The position numbers and the translations under genes are program-made. Shown one piece after another: positions 7,220-13,743 of a DNA stretch of 14,543 bases. A model generated the notes under the pieces. It searched no databases. It was not told the DNA's origin and worked only from the letters and a program-made list of their open reading frames with translations. The stretch covers positions 1 to 14,543 of the forward strand of contig CAJOMM010000005.1 in NCBI GenBank assembly GCA_905235765.1, read 5' to 3'. This DNA is from an uncultured Clostridia bacterium. Lineage in GTDB: Bacteria > Bacillota > Clostridia > Christensenellales > Borkfalkiaceae. Positions within the stretch are counted from its first letter, which is position 1; each line of letters opens with the position of its first letter.

Positions 7220-7253
7220 AAAACTTTCTCAAAAATTTTTTATCGGTAATATC

Positions 7254-7302
7254 AAAAAGGCCCGATAAACAGACTTGTATTTTGAGTCCGTTTACCGAGC
7301 CT
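7254..7302 (-). terminator. Strong rho-independent terminator behind the zinc-ribbon gene
   Basis: Segments 7258-7275 and 7285-7302 pair over 18 positions with a 9-nt loop. The three non-Watson-Crick positions are all G-U in the minus-strand RNA and A-C in the plus-strand RNA, so the stem works only in the minus direction, where it is followed by TTTT. It should end transcripts from the zinc-ribbon gene and insulate the regulator operon downstream. Confidence 0.8.
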
Positions 7303-7413
7303 CTCGCCTATGCGGTTTAACCCGATACTTTCAGAATAGACCTGATTAAGGATTTACATTTACCCGATGCTTTTTCAACCGACCGACCTTAATCGTCGTT
7401 ATTCATTATTAAA

Positions 7414-7602
7414 TTAAAGGATATCTCTACCCTCCGGCGCAGTTATCTCCACTATCTCTTTCCGCCTGCTGACCTGTTTACCTATATACGAAGCCCCGCA
7501 GTTCGGACAAGTAATTTTTACCACGCCTTTTATATTTCTGTACCCCTTTATCTTTTTTCCGCAGTTCTGACAATACCTTTCAGACAATTTCCAATCTTCC
7601 AA
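7414..7602 (-). CDS. 62-aa zinc-ribbon protein (Com-like)
   Basis: Start TTG at 7602, with GGGGAG eight bases upstream; no in-frame ATG is available. The protein has two CxxC pairs, CQNC (Cys11, Cys14) and CPNC (Cys32, Cys35), each followed by Gly, spaced 17 residues apart with basic residues between (GKKIKGYRNIKG). This is a four-cysteine zinc ribbon like that of the phage Mu translational activator Com and many small mobile-element proteins. The C-terminus (RRKEIVEITAPEGRDIL) is not recognised. It probably binds nucleic acid or a protein partner as a small regulator. A palindrome about 70 bp upstream and a private terminator suggest it can be expressed as its own unit. Confidence 0.7.
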   Translation of the reverse strand: MEDWKLSERYCQNCGKKIKGYRNIKGVVKITCPNCGASYIGKQVSRRKEIVEITAPEGRDIL

Positions 7603-7671
7603 TTCAAAATCTCCCCCCTACGATTTCAACATATAATTTTCCGATTGTGCACTTTCAATCTTACTCGCAAT

Positions 7672-7692
7672 ATATGACTATATCTGTCATAT
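7672..7692. promoter_or_regulatory. Palindrome upstream of the zinc-ribbon gene
   Basis: Arms ATATGAC (7672-7678) and GTCATAT (7686-7692) are perfect complements with a 7-bp spacer. A minus-strand TTGAAA lies about 20 bp upstream, so the palindrome may overlap the promoter of the zinc-ribbon gene. Its arm sequence differs from the TAAGCGGAA sites, so it would need another binding protein. Confidence 0.4.
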
Positions 7693-7705
7693 TAAAAAAA
7701 TTATT

Positions 7706-7870
7706 TCAATTATTTTTACTTTTTTTATTCCTTACGTAGTTCAAAACCTTTTCCGTCAAAGAATTTATAAAGGCGTCTTTTAATTCTTTCGGCATTAAAG
7801 ACAAATTAGGTTTGCCGTTTATATAAATTTCTAACTTTAACGGATTGTCTTTTATCTCTATCTTTTCCAT
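7706..7870 (-). CDS. 54-aa hypothetical protein
   Basis: The start at 7870 is chosen over an ATG further upstream at 7915 because GGGGGAG and GAAAGG lie just before 7870, and the upstream ATG sits inside the palindromic operator. The 54-aa product (MEKIEIKDNPLKLEIYINGK...) has an N-terminal beta hairpin-like part and a C-terminal amphipathic helix with a basic end (NYVRNKKSKNN). No family is recognised and there is no export signal. It is the first gene leftward of the divergent integrase and carries the same operator as the helix-turn-helix gene, so it is likely part of the element's regulatory switch, for example as a small repressor partner or recombination directionality factor; that is inference from position. 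Confidence 0.5.
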   Translation of the reverse strand: MEKIEIKDNPLKLEIYINGKPNLSLMPKELKDAFINSLTEKVLNYVRNKKSKNN

Positions 7871-7913
7871 ATACCTTTCTCCCCCTTTTTTGTTATATCC
7901 GAATTTTCTCATC

Positions 7914-7941
7914 ATAAGCGGAAGTTTTCTTTCCGCTTATA
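7914..7941 (-). promoter_or_regulatory. Second copy of the TAAGCGGAA palindromic operator
   Basis: Arms TAAGCGGAA (7915-7923) and TTCCGCTTA (7931-7939), extended by one more A-T pair (7914, 7940), with a 7-bp spacer. On the minus strand TATAAG (7941-7936) overlaps the arm as a possible -10. The palindrome begins 45 bp before the 54-aa start, almost the same geometry as at the helix-turn-helix gene. Confidence 0.6.
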
Positions 7942-8105
7942 ACTTTAAAATCCGTTTTAATAAAACTTTTTTCGGGTTTTCGTATCAGAAAACGCCCGTT
8001 AAAGTCAAAGCGAAAAATATTGTGGCTTTATTTTATCCGTGTAGCCGATACACAATTTTTTTCGTTTTTCTTTGACTTTCCGTTCGTTTTCCGATGTGTG
8101 AATGG

Positions 8106-8135
8106 TTGAAAAGTCATTCGACTTTTCGGTTAAAT
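8106..8135 (+). promoter_or_regulatory. Candidate integrase promoter with embedded palindrome
   Basis: TTGAAA (8106-8111) and TTAAAT (8130-8135) with an 18-bp spacer form a moderate sigma-A promoter, about 45 bp before the integrase ATG. The arms GAAAAGTC (8108-8115) and GACTTTTC (8120-8127) are perfect complements with a 4-bp centre and occupy the -35 and spacer, a typical position for a repressor operator. Confidence 0.45.
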
Positions 8136-8179
8136 CGTTTGGTTTTATTAAACATTAAATTAAAGGAGAGCAATAAAAA

Positions 8180-9694
8180 ATGAAAACAGCAGTAATTTAT
8201 GCAAGGTATTCGAGCGAACGACAGACAGAACAGTCTATTGAAGGGCAACTTCGTGTTTGCAGAGAATACGCCGAAAGAAATGATCTGGTTATTCTTAATG
8301 AATACATAGACAGGGCGACTACGGGGACTAACGACAATCGGGAGTCTTTTCAACAACTTATAAAGGATAGCAATAAAAAAATATGGGATTATGTTCTGGT
8401 ATATAAATTAGACAGGTTTTCTCGTAATAAATATGAAATGGCTATGCACCGTAAAACGTTGAAAGATAATGGCGTAAAACTTTTATCCGCGATGGAAAAT
8501 ATACCCGATACGCCCGAAGGCATTATCCTTGAAAGTCTACTTGAAGGTATGGCAGAATACTATTCGGCGGAACTTGCCCAAAAAGTCAAGCGCGGGCTTA
8601 ACGAAAGCAGGTTGAAAGGTAATTTTACAGGCGGTCACGTCGTTTACGGGTATAGTGTTATAGGGAACAAAGCGGAAGGCAGAAAACTTATAATAAACGA
8701 AGATGAATCGAAAATAGTTAAATATATTTTTGAACAGTATGCTTGCGGAATGACAGTAAAAGACATAATAGCAGATCTGAAAAGTAAAGGCATTTCGCAA
8801 CGCGGTAAACCTTTCCCTAAAAACACTATTTTACATATATTGCATAACGAAAACTATTTGGGTATTTACTCTATACACGGGAAAACTTATACTAATATTT
8901 TTCCGCGTATTCTATCCGACGACTTATTTAACGCGGTTAAGAGAATTACGGACAGAAACAAATATGGCAAAGACAGTGTTATAGCCCACTATTTATTACG
9001 TGGAAAAGTAATATGCGGACACTGCGGCAATATTATGAACGGCGACGCCGGAACAGCAAGAAACGGAGAACGGAAACATTACTATAACTGTAACGGCAAG
9101 AAATATAATCATACCTGCAATAAAATTATGGTTAAAAAAGACGCTCTCGAAAACACAGTAATAGATACTACTATAAAGGTTTTAAGTAACAATCGCGTTG
9201 TTTCGGAAATTGCCGATATGATACTTGAAAGGCATAGAAACGAAATACAGGAAAATACAGTAATAAATCTTTTGATAAAAGACCGCGATAAAACCCAAAC
9301 GGCAATAGATAATATAGTTTCGGCAATAGAACAAGGAATAATAACTTCCTCAACTAAAAAACGGCTTGACGAACTCGAACTTGTTTTAGAAGAAATACAA
9401 ACGAAAATAAAAATTGCTCAAGCCAAAAAAACAGAAGAAATTAAAAAAGACGATATAATTTATTACATAAAAAATTGCTTAAAAAAAGAGCCGAAACAAA
9501 TGATAGAGTCGCTGATAGATAAAATAATACTATACGACGACAAAATAGATATTTACTACAAATTCGATAAAAGAAGTCCTGACGGAAACGATCGGGACTT
9601 CGTTTTTTATACGGAAGAAAAGGACGCTTTAATTTTCTTAAATCAATACTGTAAATCTGCCGAAAACAAGTTTATTATACAGTTGTATTGTTAA
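8180..9694 (+). CDS. Large serine recombinase (integrase)
   Basis: Complete 504-aa protein, the usual length of this family; ATG at 8180 with AAAGGAG about 11 bases upstream. Residues 1-145 are the resolvase catalytic domain: YARYSSERQ with catalytic Ser11 and Arg9, and LDRFSRN with Arg79 and Arg82. Residues 150-260 match the recombinase domain (VYGYSV, KYIFEQYACGMTVKDIIADL, NENYLGIY). Residues 274-315 are a zinc ribbon with Cys279, Cys282, Cys304 and Cys313. Residues 345-425 form a charged coiled coil, as used to control synapsis and directionality. It should integrate and, with a directionality factor, excise the element by joining attP and attB. It is divergent from the rest of the element and seems intact. 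Its upstream palindrome suggests repression in the integrated state. Confidence 0.95.
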   Translation: MKTAVIYARYSSERQTEQSIEGQLRVCREYAERNDLVILNEYIDRATTGTNDNRESFQQLIKDSNKKIWDYVLVYKLDRFSRNKYEMAMHRKTLKDNGVKLLSAMENIPDTPEGIILESLLEGMAEYYSAELAQKVKRGLNESRLKGNFTGGHVVYGYSVIGNKAEGRKLIINEDESKIVKYIFEQYACGMTVKDIIADLKSKGISQRGKPFPKNTILHILHNENYLGIYSIHGKTYTNIFPRILSDDLFNAVKRITDRNKYGKDSVIAHYLLRGKVICGHCGNIMNGDAGTARNGERKHYYNCNGKKYNHTCNKIMVKKDALENTVIDTTIKVLSNNRVVSEIADMILERHRNEIQENTVINLLIKDRDKTQTAIDNIVSAIEQGIITSSTKKRLDELELVLEEIQTKIKIAQAKKTEEIKKDDIIYYIKNCLKKEPKQMIESLIDKIILYDDKIDIYYKFDKRSPDGNDRDFVFYTEEKDALIFLNQYCKSAENKFIIQLYC

Positions 9695-9797
9695 ATTTCC
9701 CGAGTTTATGCCTTTGCTAAAAATCATAAAAAACACAGATAATTACAGGCGATTTTACGGCGGTTCTTTTTAGACACCTGTCCGCGCACCAAGTCTT

Positions 9798-9850
9798 AAT
9801 AGGTTGAACTTACTTTTAGTTAAAAGAACGTTCGGCCTATTTTGTTTTAT
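9798..9850 (+). terminator. Rho-independent terminator of the integrase gene
   Basis: Arms AATAGGTTGAAC (9798-9809) and GTTCGGCCTATT (9830-9841) pair over 12 positions, with the two non-canonical pairs being U-G in the plus-strand RNA. An inner stem CTTTT/AAAAG lies in the loop. The stem runs into TTTGTTTTAT. Wobble placement and T-run both indicate plus-strand use, about 100 nt after the integrase stop. Confidence 0.8.
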
Positions 9851-9878
9851 AGATGAATTTGACAATTTCAAAACATAG

Positions 9879-9915
9879 AAAAAGGCAGGCAGAGTTTTAC
9901 GCTCTGTCTGCCTTT
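9879..9915. terminator. 14-bp hairpin, possibly bidirectional terminator
   Basis: Arms 9881-9894 (AAAGGCAGGCAGAG) and 9902-9915 (CTCTGTCTGCCTTT) pair over 14 positions with one G-U in the plus RNA and a 7-nt loop. In the minus direction the stem ends in a run of five T (9883-9879), and in the plus direction in TTTGCC. It lies between two convergent genes, where a shared terminator is expected. Confidence 0.6.
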
Positions 9916-10106
9916 GCCGTTGTTTCGGTTTCTGATCTTGGAAAATCACTCCCGAAAACGCAATCTCTTAAAACCTTTACTTCCACACAAGAAGATTGTA
10001 ACGAGCGAAAGTGGGAACGTTTTTTTTCACGGACTCATAAATTTGTTTTTTTAATTGATTGCTCATTATTATTTCCTTTGAATAATTATTTCTTCATCAT
10101 CTTCCC

Positions 10107-10135
10107 GCAGAAGGCGAAGGTTTATCGCCTTCTGC
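10107..10135. repeat. Perfect 11-bp hairpin just after the BspA-like gene
   Basis: Arms GCAGAAGGCGA (10107-10117) and TCGCCTTCTGC (10125-10135) are perfect complements with a 7-nt loop, 10 nt beyond the stop of the minus-strand gene. No T-run follows in the minus direction; in the plus direction TTGTTTTT follows after a few bases. It may protect the 3' end of the minus transcript or act as a plus-strand terminator. Confidence 0.6.
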
Positions 10136-10145
10136 CGAATTGTTT

Positions 10146-13100
10146 TTAACTGCATTTCCAGTAGTAATCGCAGTAAGTTGATTTTAAATATGTTGCAGCA
10201 GTAGAAGCGTTTGGTATAGTAACAGAAGTTCCGCTTGTTGCTGTTGAAGAAGTGGATACCCGCCACCCGCTTGTATTTTTAAACATTACACCAGTTAAAC
10301 TGCTACAATTATAGAACGCATCCCTTCCTATACTCGTAACGCCGTCAGGGATTGTAATATTTGTTAAGCTTCTACAACCCTTGAACGCACCAGTTCCTAT
10401 ACTCGTAACGCCGTCAGGGATAGTAATGCTCGTAAGTCCGCTGCAATCGCTGAACGCATAATTTCCTATACTCGTGACGGAGTTCGGGATTGTTATGCTC
10501 GTTAAACAGCTACAATTGGAGAACGCATCATTTCCTATACTCTTGACGCCGTCAGGGATAGTAATGCTCGTAAGTCCGCTGCAATCATAGAACGCACCAG
10601 TTCCTATACTCGTAACGCTATCGGGGATTGTTATACTCGTTAAACAGCTACAATCGTAGAACGCATAATTTCCTATACTCGTAACGCTATCGGGGATTGT
10701 AAAAGCCGTTGATGTTTTACCTCCTGGATACTGTATAAAAGTCTTTCCATCTTTACTGTATAAGTTTCCGTCTATCGATTTATATGCTCTATTATTATCA
10801 CTTACTTCTATACTCGTTAAACAGCTACAATTGGAGAACGCCAGACCTTGTATACTTGTAACGCTATCGGGGATTGTAATATTTGTTAAGCTTCTACAAC
10901 CAGAGAACGCATAACCTCCTATACTCGTAACGCCGTCAGGGATTGTAATATTTGTTAAGCTTCTACAACCAAAGAACGCACCAGTTCCTATACTCGTAAC
11001 GCCGTCAGGGATTGTAATATTTGTTAAGCTTCTACAACCAGAGAACGCATTATTTCCTATACTCTTGACGCCGTCAGGGATAGTAATGCTCGTAAGTCCG
11101 CTGCAACCATAGAACGCACCAGTTCCTATACTATTACTGCCGGTTATTGTCACGATTTTAAGCGTAGATGGGATGTAAGGATAGTTAGAACTATAACTGC
11201 TTGCCCCGAATATATATCCGAAATGTGTATTACTCGTTCCGTTTTTCGTAGCGCCAACAAACGGTATTGTTATTCCCGTTAAACTGCTACAACCAGAGAA
11301 CGCACTACTTCCTATACTCGTAACACTGTCGGGGATTGTTACACTCGTTAAACTGCTACAATAATTAAATGCCCGATCTCCTATACTCGTAACACTGTCG
11401 GGGATAACTATACTCGTTAAACTGCTACAATCAGAGAACACATAAGCTCCTATCTCTTTAAGGTTATCGCAAAGGATTATTTCAATTATATCTGCAAAAC
11501 CGCTAAACGCACCGTAATTTAATTTTCTGCCGTTATAAATAACGGTGGTCAAAGTGTTTGGCAACCAAAATTCCGCAAAATTACCGTCGCTGTATCTCTG
11601 CATTATTTTGTAAGTATGAAACTCCGGCTGTTCATCTTCCTGCTTGGTATAATCGTATTCTACATTGCTATTACTGAAAATCGCACCAAAAAGGTTTTTA
11701 GAACCGTAATCGCCCGTTATTTCTCTTTCCGTTCCTATAAAGTCGAGCGTGATTTTTTCTATATATAAGCAACCTTTAAATGTTTCAGCCCCTATTTTGT
11801 TAAGTGAAGAAGGCAAAACTATTTCTTTAATCGCCAAACATCTTTCAAACGCCGAACCCTCTATTTCTTCTAATTTATTGTTAAAATTAAGTTCCGCAAG
11901 ATGAGAACATCTGGCAAAAGCGCTACCTTTTATAACCCTTAATTCTGTCGGAAATACAAAAGTTTCAAGTTTAGAACAACCGTAAAATGCGGAAGAACCT
12001 ATTTCTTTCACCGTATCGGGGATTTCTACGCTTTTAAGAGAAGAACAACCGTAGAATAAAGTGTCATTTATCTTTTCGGCATTTTTAATAACAACGTTCT
12101 CTATATCCGTACAACCCGAAAAAGCAGACGCCATAGGCTCGTAATCGGTTACGGTTACTGTCTTTAAAGAACTCGGCACGTATCCTGTACCATATCCGCC
12201 TATCAGCGTATAGCCGTTAAATTCCAATGGGCTGAATATGTAACAAAACGTCATATATATCGGGTTGTCGTATTGTGAATAAGTTTGTTGTTCCCCTATA
12301 AACGGCAAGGTTATATCCTGCAAATAACTGCAACCATAAAACGCGCCGTATTCTATCGTTGTAACGTTATCCGAAATATTCAAAGACTTTAACGCCGTAC
12401 AGCCTGCAAAAGCGTATTTGTTTATTCTTTTTAGCGAAGCAGCGTTATCGAAATTTATTTCCTTTACTTTCGGCGCAGCATTCTCTTTGGTGTTGGAATA
12501 CAAAAAGTAAGCGGGAATTTTTACTACATTTTTACCTATCACAACAGTTGTACCGTTTTGCGACTGTCCTACGTAAGAAAACACGTTATTGTTTTCTTCA
12601 AAATCTTGGCAACTGCTTGCATCAAACTCTATGCGGGTAATATTTACGCAACCGTTAAATGCATAATCGTCTATACTATTTATGCTTTTAGGTATGTTTA
12701 CGGATGTCAGTTGCGTTTGCTGATTGAAGGCATACGCCGCTATTCCCGTTACGGGTAAATTATTATACGTTTGTGGAACGTAAAGCGCCGCACCTTTGAA
12801 AGTTCCTATACCCGTTACGCTGTATTCCGTTTCCGTGTTATTAAGCGCATAAGTTAAACCCTCAGCAGAAAAACGCTGATGACACATCGTACAAACCCCG
12901 TCGTCTTCTATATTATGCGGTAATAGCAAGATTTCCGTTTCGTCCAAATGTTTACCGCAAGTTAAACAATGGTGAGATTTTATGCCCGTTTCCGTACAGG
13001 TAGCTTGCTTGTCTACAGTCCATTCGGCAGAAGGATTATGTCCTAATGCCGGAACCACATCTTCCCAATAAACATCTCCACAGGAACAGACATATTTTGT

Positions 13101-13250
13101 TCCGCCCTGTTCTTCGCAAGTAGGTTCAACATACGACGAAGTATAAGAATGTTCGTGCTTTTCTTCTGTCTCACCGCAAGCTGTAAACACACATAATGCA
13201 GAACAAATCGCCATACAAAGAATTAAAATCTTCAATGCAACCTTTTTCAT
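10146..13250 (-). CDS. BspA-like leucine-rich-repeat lipoprotein
   Basis: 1034-aa protein; ATG at 13250 with AGAGG five bases before it, about 75 nt behind a strong promoter. Residues 1-25 are a lipoprotein signal with lipobox FTAC (Cys25), so it should be anchored on the outer membrane face. Residues 31-130 hold three His/Cys-rich segments (HEHSY...PTC...CSCGD, TCTETG...CLTCG, VCTMC), a ribbon-like region often seen ahead of these repeats in gut Clostridia. From about residue 150 to 990 come LRR_5/BspA repeats of 23 residues, consensus CSSLTSITIPDSVTSIGNYAF, irregular in the first half and nearly uniform in the second. The end (STAATYLKSTYCDYYWKCS) is a common C-terminal cap of the family. 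BspA proteins bind host matrix or other microbes; that role here is by family. It stands alone with its own promoter and operator. Confidence 0.93.
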   Translation of the reverse strand: MKKVALKILILCMAICSALCVFTACGETEEKHEHSYTSSYVEPTCEEQGGTKYVCSCGDVYWEDVVPALGHNPSAEWTVDKQATCTETGIKSHHCLTCGKHLDETEILLLPHNIEDDGVCTMCHQRFSAEGLTYALNNTETEYSVTGIGTFKGAALYVPQTYNNLPVTGIAAYAFNQQTQLTSVNIPKSINSIDDYAFNGCVNITRIEFDASSCQDFEENNNVFSYVGQSQNGTTVVIGKNVVKIPAYFLYSNTKENAAPKVKEINFDNAASLKRINKYAFAGCTALKSLNISDNVTTIEYGAFYGCSYLQDITLPFIGEQQTYSQYDNPIYMTFCYIFSPLEFNGYTLIGGYGTGYVPSSLKTVTVTDYEPMASAFSGCTDIENVVIKNAEKINDTLFYGCSSLKSVEIPDTVKEIGSSAFYGCSKLETFVFPTELRVIKGSAFARCSHLAELNFNNKLEEIEGSAFERCLAIKEIVLPSSLNKIGAETFKGCLYIEKITLDFIGTEREITGDYGSKNLFGAIFSNSNVEYDYTKQEDEQPEFHTYKIMQRYSDGNFAEFWLPNTLTTVIYNGRKLNYGAFSGFADIIEIILCDNLKEIGAYVFSDCSSLTSIVIPDSVTSIGDRAFNYCSSLTSVTIPDSVTSIGSSAFSGCSSLTGITIPFVGATKNGTSNTHFGYIFGASSYSSNYPYIPSTLKIVTITGSNSIGTGAFYGCSGLTSITIPDGVKSIGNNAFSGCRSLTNITIPDGVTSIGTGAFFGCRSLTNITIPDGVTSIGGYAFSGCRSLTNITIPDSVTSIQGLAFSNCSCLTSIEVSDNNRAYKSIDGNLYSKDGKTFIQYPGGKTSTAFTIPDSVTSIGNYAFYDCSCLTSITIPDSVTSIGTGAFYDCSGLTSITIPDGVKSIGNDAFSNCSCLTSITIPNSVTSIGNYAFSDCSGLTSITIPDGVTSIGTGAFKGCRSLTNITIPDGVTSIGRDAFYNCSSLTGVMFKNTSGWRVSTSSTATSGTSVTIPNASTAATYLKSTYCDYYWKCS
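10296..11480 (-). repeat. Tandem 69-bp LRR-encoding repeats
   Basis: The C-terminal half of the BspA-like gene is built of 69-bp units (23 codons). The string ATTGTAATATTTGTTAAGCT starts at 10351, 10873, 10942 and 11011, the last three exactly 69 bp apart. A block near 10521-10610 recurs almost unchanged near 11043-11130. Such identity at silent positions points to recent duplication or gene conversion. Confidence 0.8.
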
Positions 13251-13293
13251 AAATACCTCTTTGATATAGTGTAATTTCTATTTCTCTAAACTT

Positions 13294-13316
13294 ACATAGA
13301 TTAGACTAATCTATGT
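13294..13316. promoter_or_regulatory. 23-bp palindrome just downstream of the BspA-like start point
   Basis: Arms ACATAGATTAG (13294-13304) and CTAATCTATGT (13306-13316) are perfect complements around a single A. With the promoter at 13333-13361, the palindrome covers roughly +10 to +32 of the transcript. The one-base centre is too short for an RNA hairpin loop without opening pairs, which favours a dimeric repressor site over an RNA structure. Confidence 0.7.
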
Positions 13317-13332
13317 GCTATTTTACCCAAAC

Positions 13333-13361
13333 ATTATACTCGTTTTTAATGTTTATTGCAA
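13333..13361 (-). promoter_or_regulatory. Sigma-A promoter of the BspA-like gene
   Basis: On the minus strand TTGCAA (13361-13356), a 17-bp spacer, and a perfect TATAAT (13338-13333). Transcription should start near 13326, giving a leader of about 75 nt. The -35 lies inside the 3' end of the recombinase remnant. Confidence 0.85.
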
Positions 13362-13588
13362 CAATATGCCATTATTTTTGTCTAAAAATACATTTTTATT
13401 CATCATTCCCGCCTTGTGTTCGTATAAAGAGTGAGCATATCTCTTTAAGGTTATATTCGGGTTTTATGACCTAAAATCTCGGATAAACTCTTTATATCCA
13501 TACCGCATTCTAACGCCCTTGTAGCAAAGGTATGCCGCAAAGAGTGAAAACCTTTATGCGGGATATTTAGCCTGACTTGTTTGTCGGG
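13353..13588 (-). pseudogene. C-terminal remnant of a tyrosine recombinase, frameshifted
   Basis: Minus-strand translation gives IPHKGFHSLRHTFATRALE, then CGMDIKSLSEILGHK, and in the next frame NITLKRYAHSLYEHK, which together are the end of the catalytic domain of a phage-type tyrosine integrase: H-x-x-R (HSLRH), the LGH box and the nucleophile Tyr in KRYAHS or the following SLY. The shift is explained by one missing A in the run at 13462-13465: with five bases the reading would be LGHKNPNITLKRY. The N-terminal three quarters are absent; the frame is closed by TAG at 13591-13589 and a hairpin covers the break. No ribosome site or start exists, so this is a dead fragment of an older integrated element. 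The BspA-like gene lies directly behind it. Confidence 0.8.
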
Positions 13589-13590
13589 CT
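13569..13590. repeat. 8-bp hairpin at the break of the recombinase remnant
   Basis: Arms AGCCTGAC (13569-13576) and GTCGGGCT (13583-13590) pair with one U-G in the plus RNA and a 6-nt loop. No proper T-run follows on either side (ATCTTT on plus), so it looks like a decayed terminator. It coincides with the point where recombinase similarity stops. Confidence 0.5.
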
Positions 13591-13726
13591 ATCTTTATGC
13601 GCTTTTTCAAACTCAAACTCGCAAGGATTTTGCGAAATTGAGGGTGAGGCGTGCGCTCGTACTGATACACATAGAGGTAACTTTTTAATAAGGAAAATTC
13701 ATATTATATATTAGCATACCAAGAAT
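13591..13726. other. Intergenic stretch before the beta-rich gene
   Basis: About 136 bp with no gene. It contains a 6-bp inverted repeat TCGCAA/TTGCGA (13619-13635) and, further right, an AT-rich part (TATTATATATT at about 13703-13713) that could serve as -10 for the plus-strand gene pair; no convincing -35 is seen. Confidence 0.35.
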
Positions 13727-13743
13727 ATGCAAAGGAGAAATAA

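Larger units (their letters stand above)
7148..7413. other. 266-bp intergenic regulatory region
   Basis: The stretch between the helix-turn-helix gene and the zinc-ribbon gene contains the ribosome site and palindromic operator of the former, and the strong minus-strand terminator of the latter. Upstream of these lies a pair of 8-bp complementary segments GATTAAGG (7344-7351) and CCTTAATC (7387-7394) separated by 35 nt. No gene is visible here. Confidence 0.6.
1..9850. mobile_element. Right part of a putative integrative element with serine integrase
   Basis: A complete large serine recombinase at the right side, preceded by small regulators and a co-oriented train of small cytosolic and envelope genes, is the layout of an integrated phage-like or integrative element. 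The right limit is placed after the integrase terminator because phage-type serine integrases usually lie next to one attachment site; no att duplication can be shown since the other end is outside the window. The left limit is simply the window edge. No Rep, relaxase, capsid, portal or terminase gene is visible here, so the element class is undetermined. Confidence 0.55.
9695..10145. other. 451-bp gene-free stretch between convergent genes, probable element edge
   Basis: The stretch lies between the integrase (plus) and the BspA-like gene (minus). It holds the integrase terminator (9798-9850) and two further hairpins (9881-9915, 10107-10135). A plus-strand reading frame over part of it has no ribosome site and overlaps the hairpins, so I do not call a gene. 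One end of the integrated element (an att half-site pair) is expected somewhere here, most likely in 9695-9880, but the partner copy is outside the window. Confidence 0.5.

Noticed and set aside
7258..7330. Possible tRNA because of the strong folded structure
   Set aside because: A single long stem with a T-run and no cloverleaf or T-loop signature; it is a terminator. No tRNA or rRNA was seen in the window.
7871..7915. Longer start for the 54-aa gene at 7915
   Set aside because: That start lies at the edge of the palindromic operator and lacks a ribosome site, whereas 7870 has one.
7400..8170. Shared string ATTAAATTAAAGGA near 7407 and near 8154 as an att-like direct repeat
   Set aside because: AT-rich 14-mer; one copy is the integrase ribosome-site region and the other is behind a minus-strand gene. 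Chance match is the simplest explanation.
8114..8356. Minus-strand frame overlapping the integrase start
   Set aside because: Antisense shadow of the conserved catalytic domain, without a ribosome site.
9853..10149. Plus-strand open frame of 98 codons after the integrase
   Set aside because: No ribosome site before its ATG, it starts within a terminator zone and runs through two perfect hairpins, with an odd composition; best explained as chance frame over regulatory DNA.
10296..11480. Regularly spaced repeats considered as a CRISPR array
   Set aside because: The 69-bp periodicity is in frame, encodes 23-residue LRR units and has no unique spacers; it is a protein repeat.
13727..13743. ATG at 13727 as start of the beta-rich protein
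   Set aside because: This ATG precedes and overlaps the AAAGGAG ribosome site that clearly serves ATG 13744; the N-terminus it would give is not plausible.
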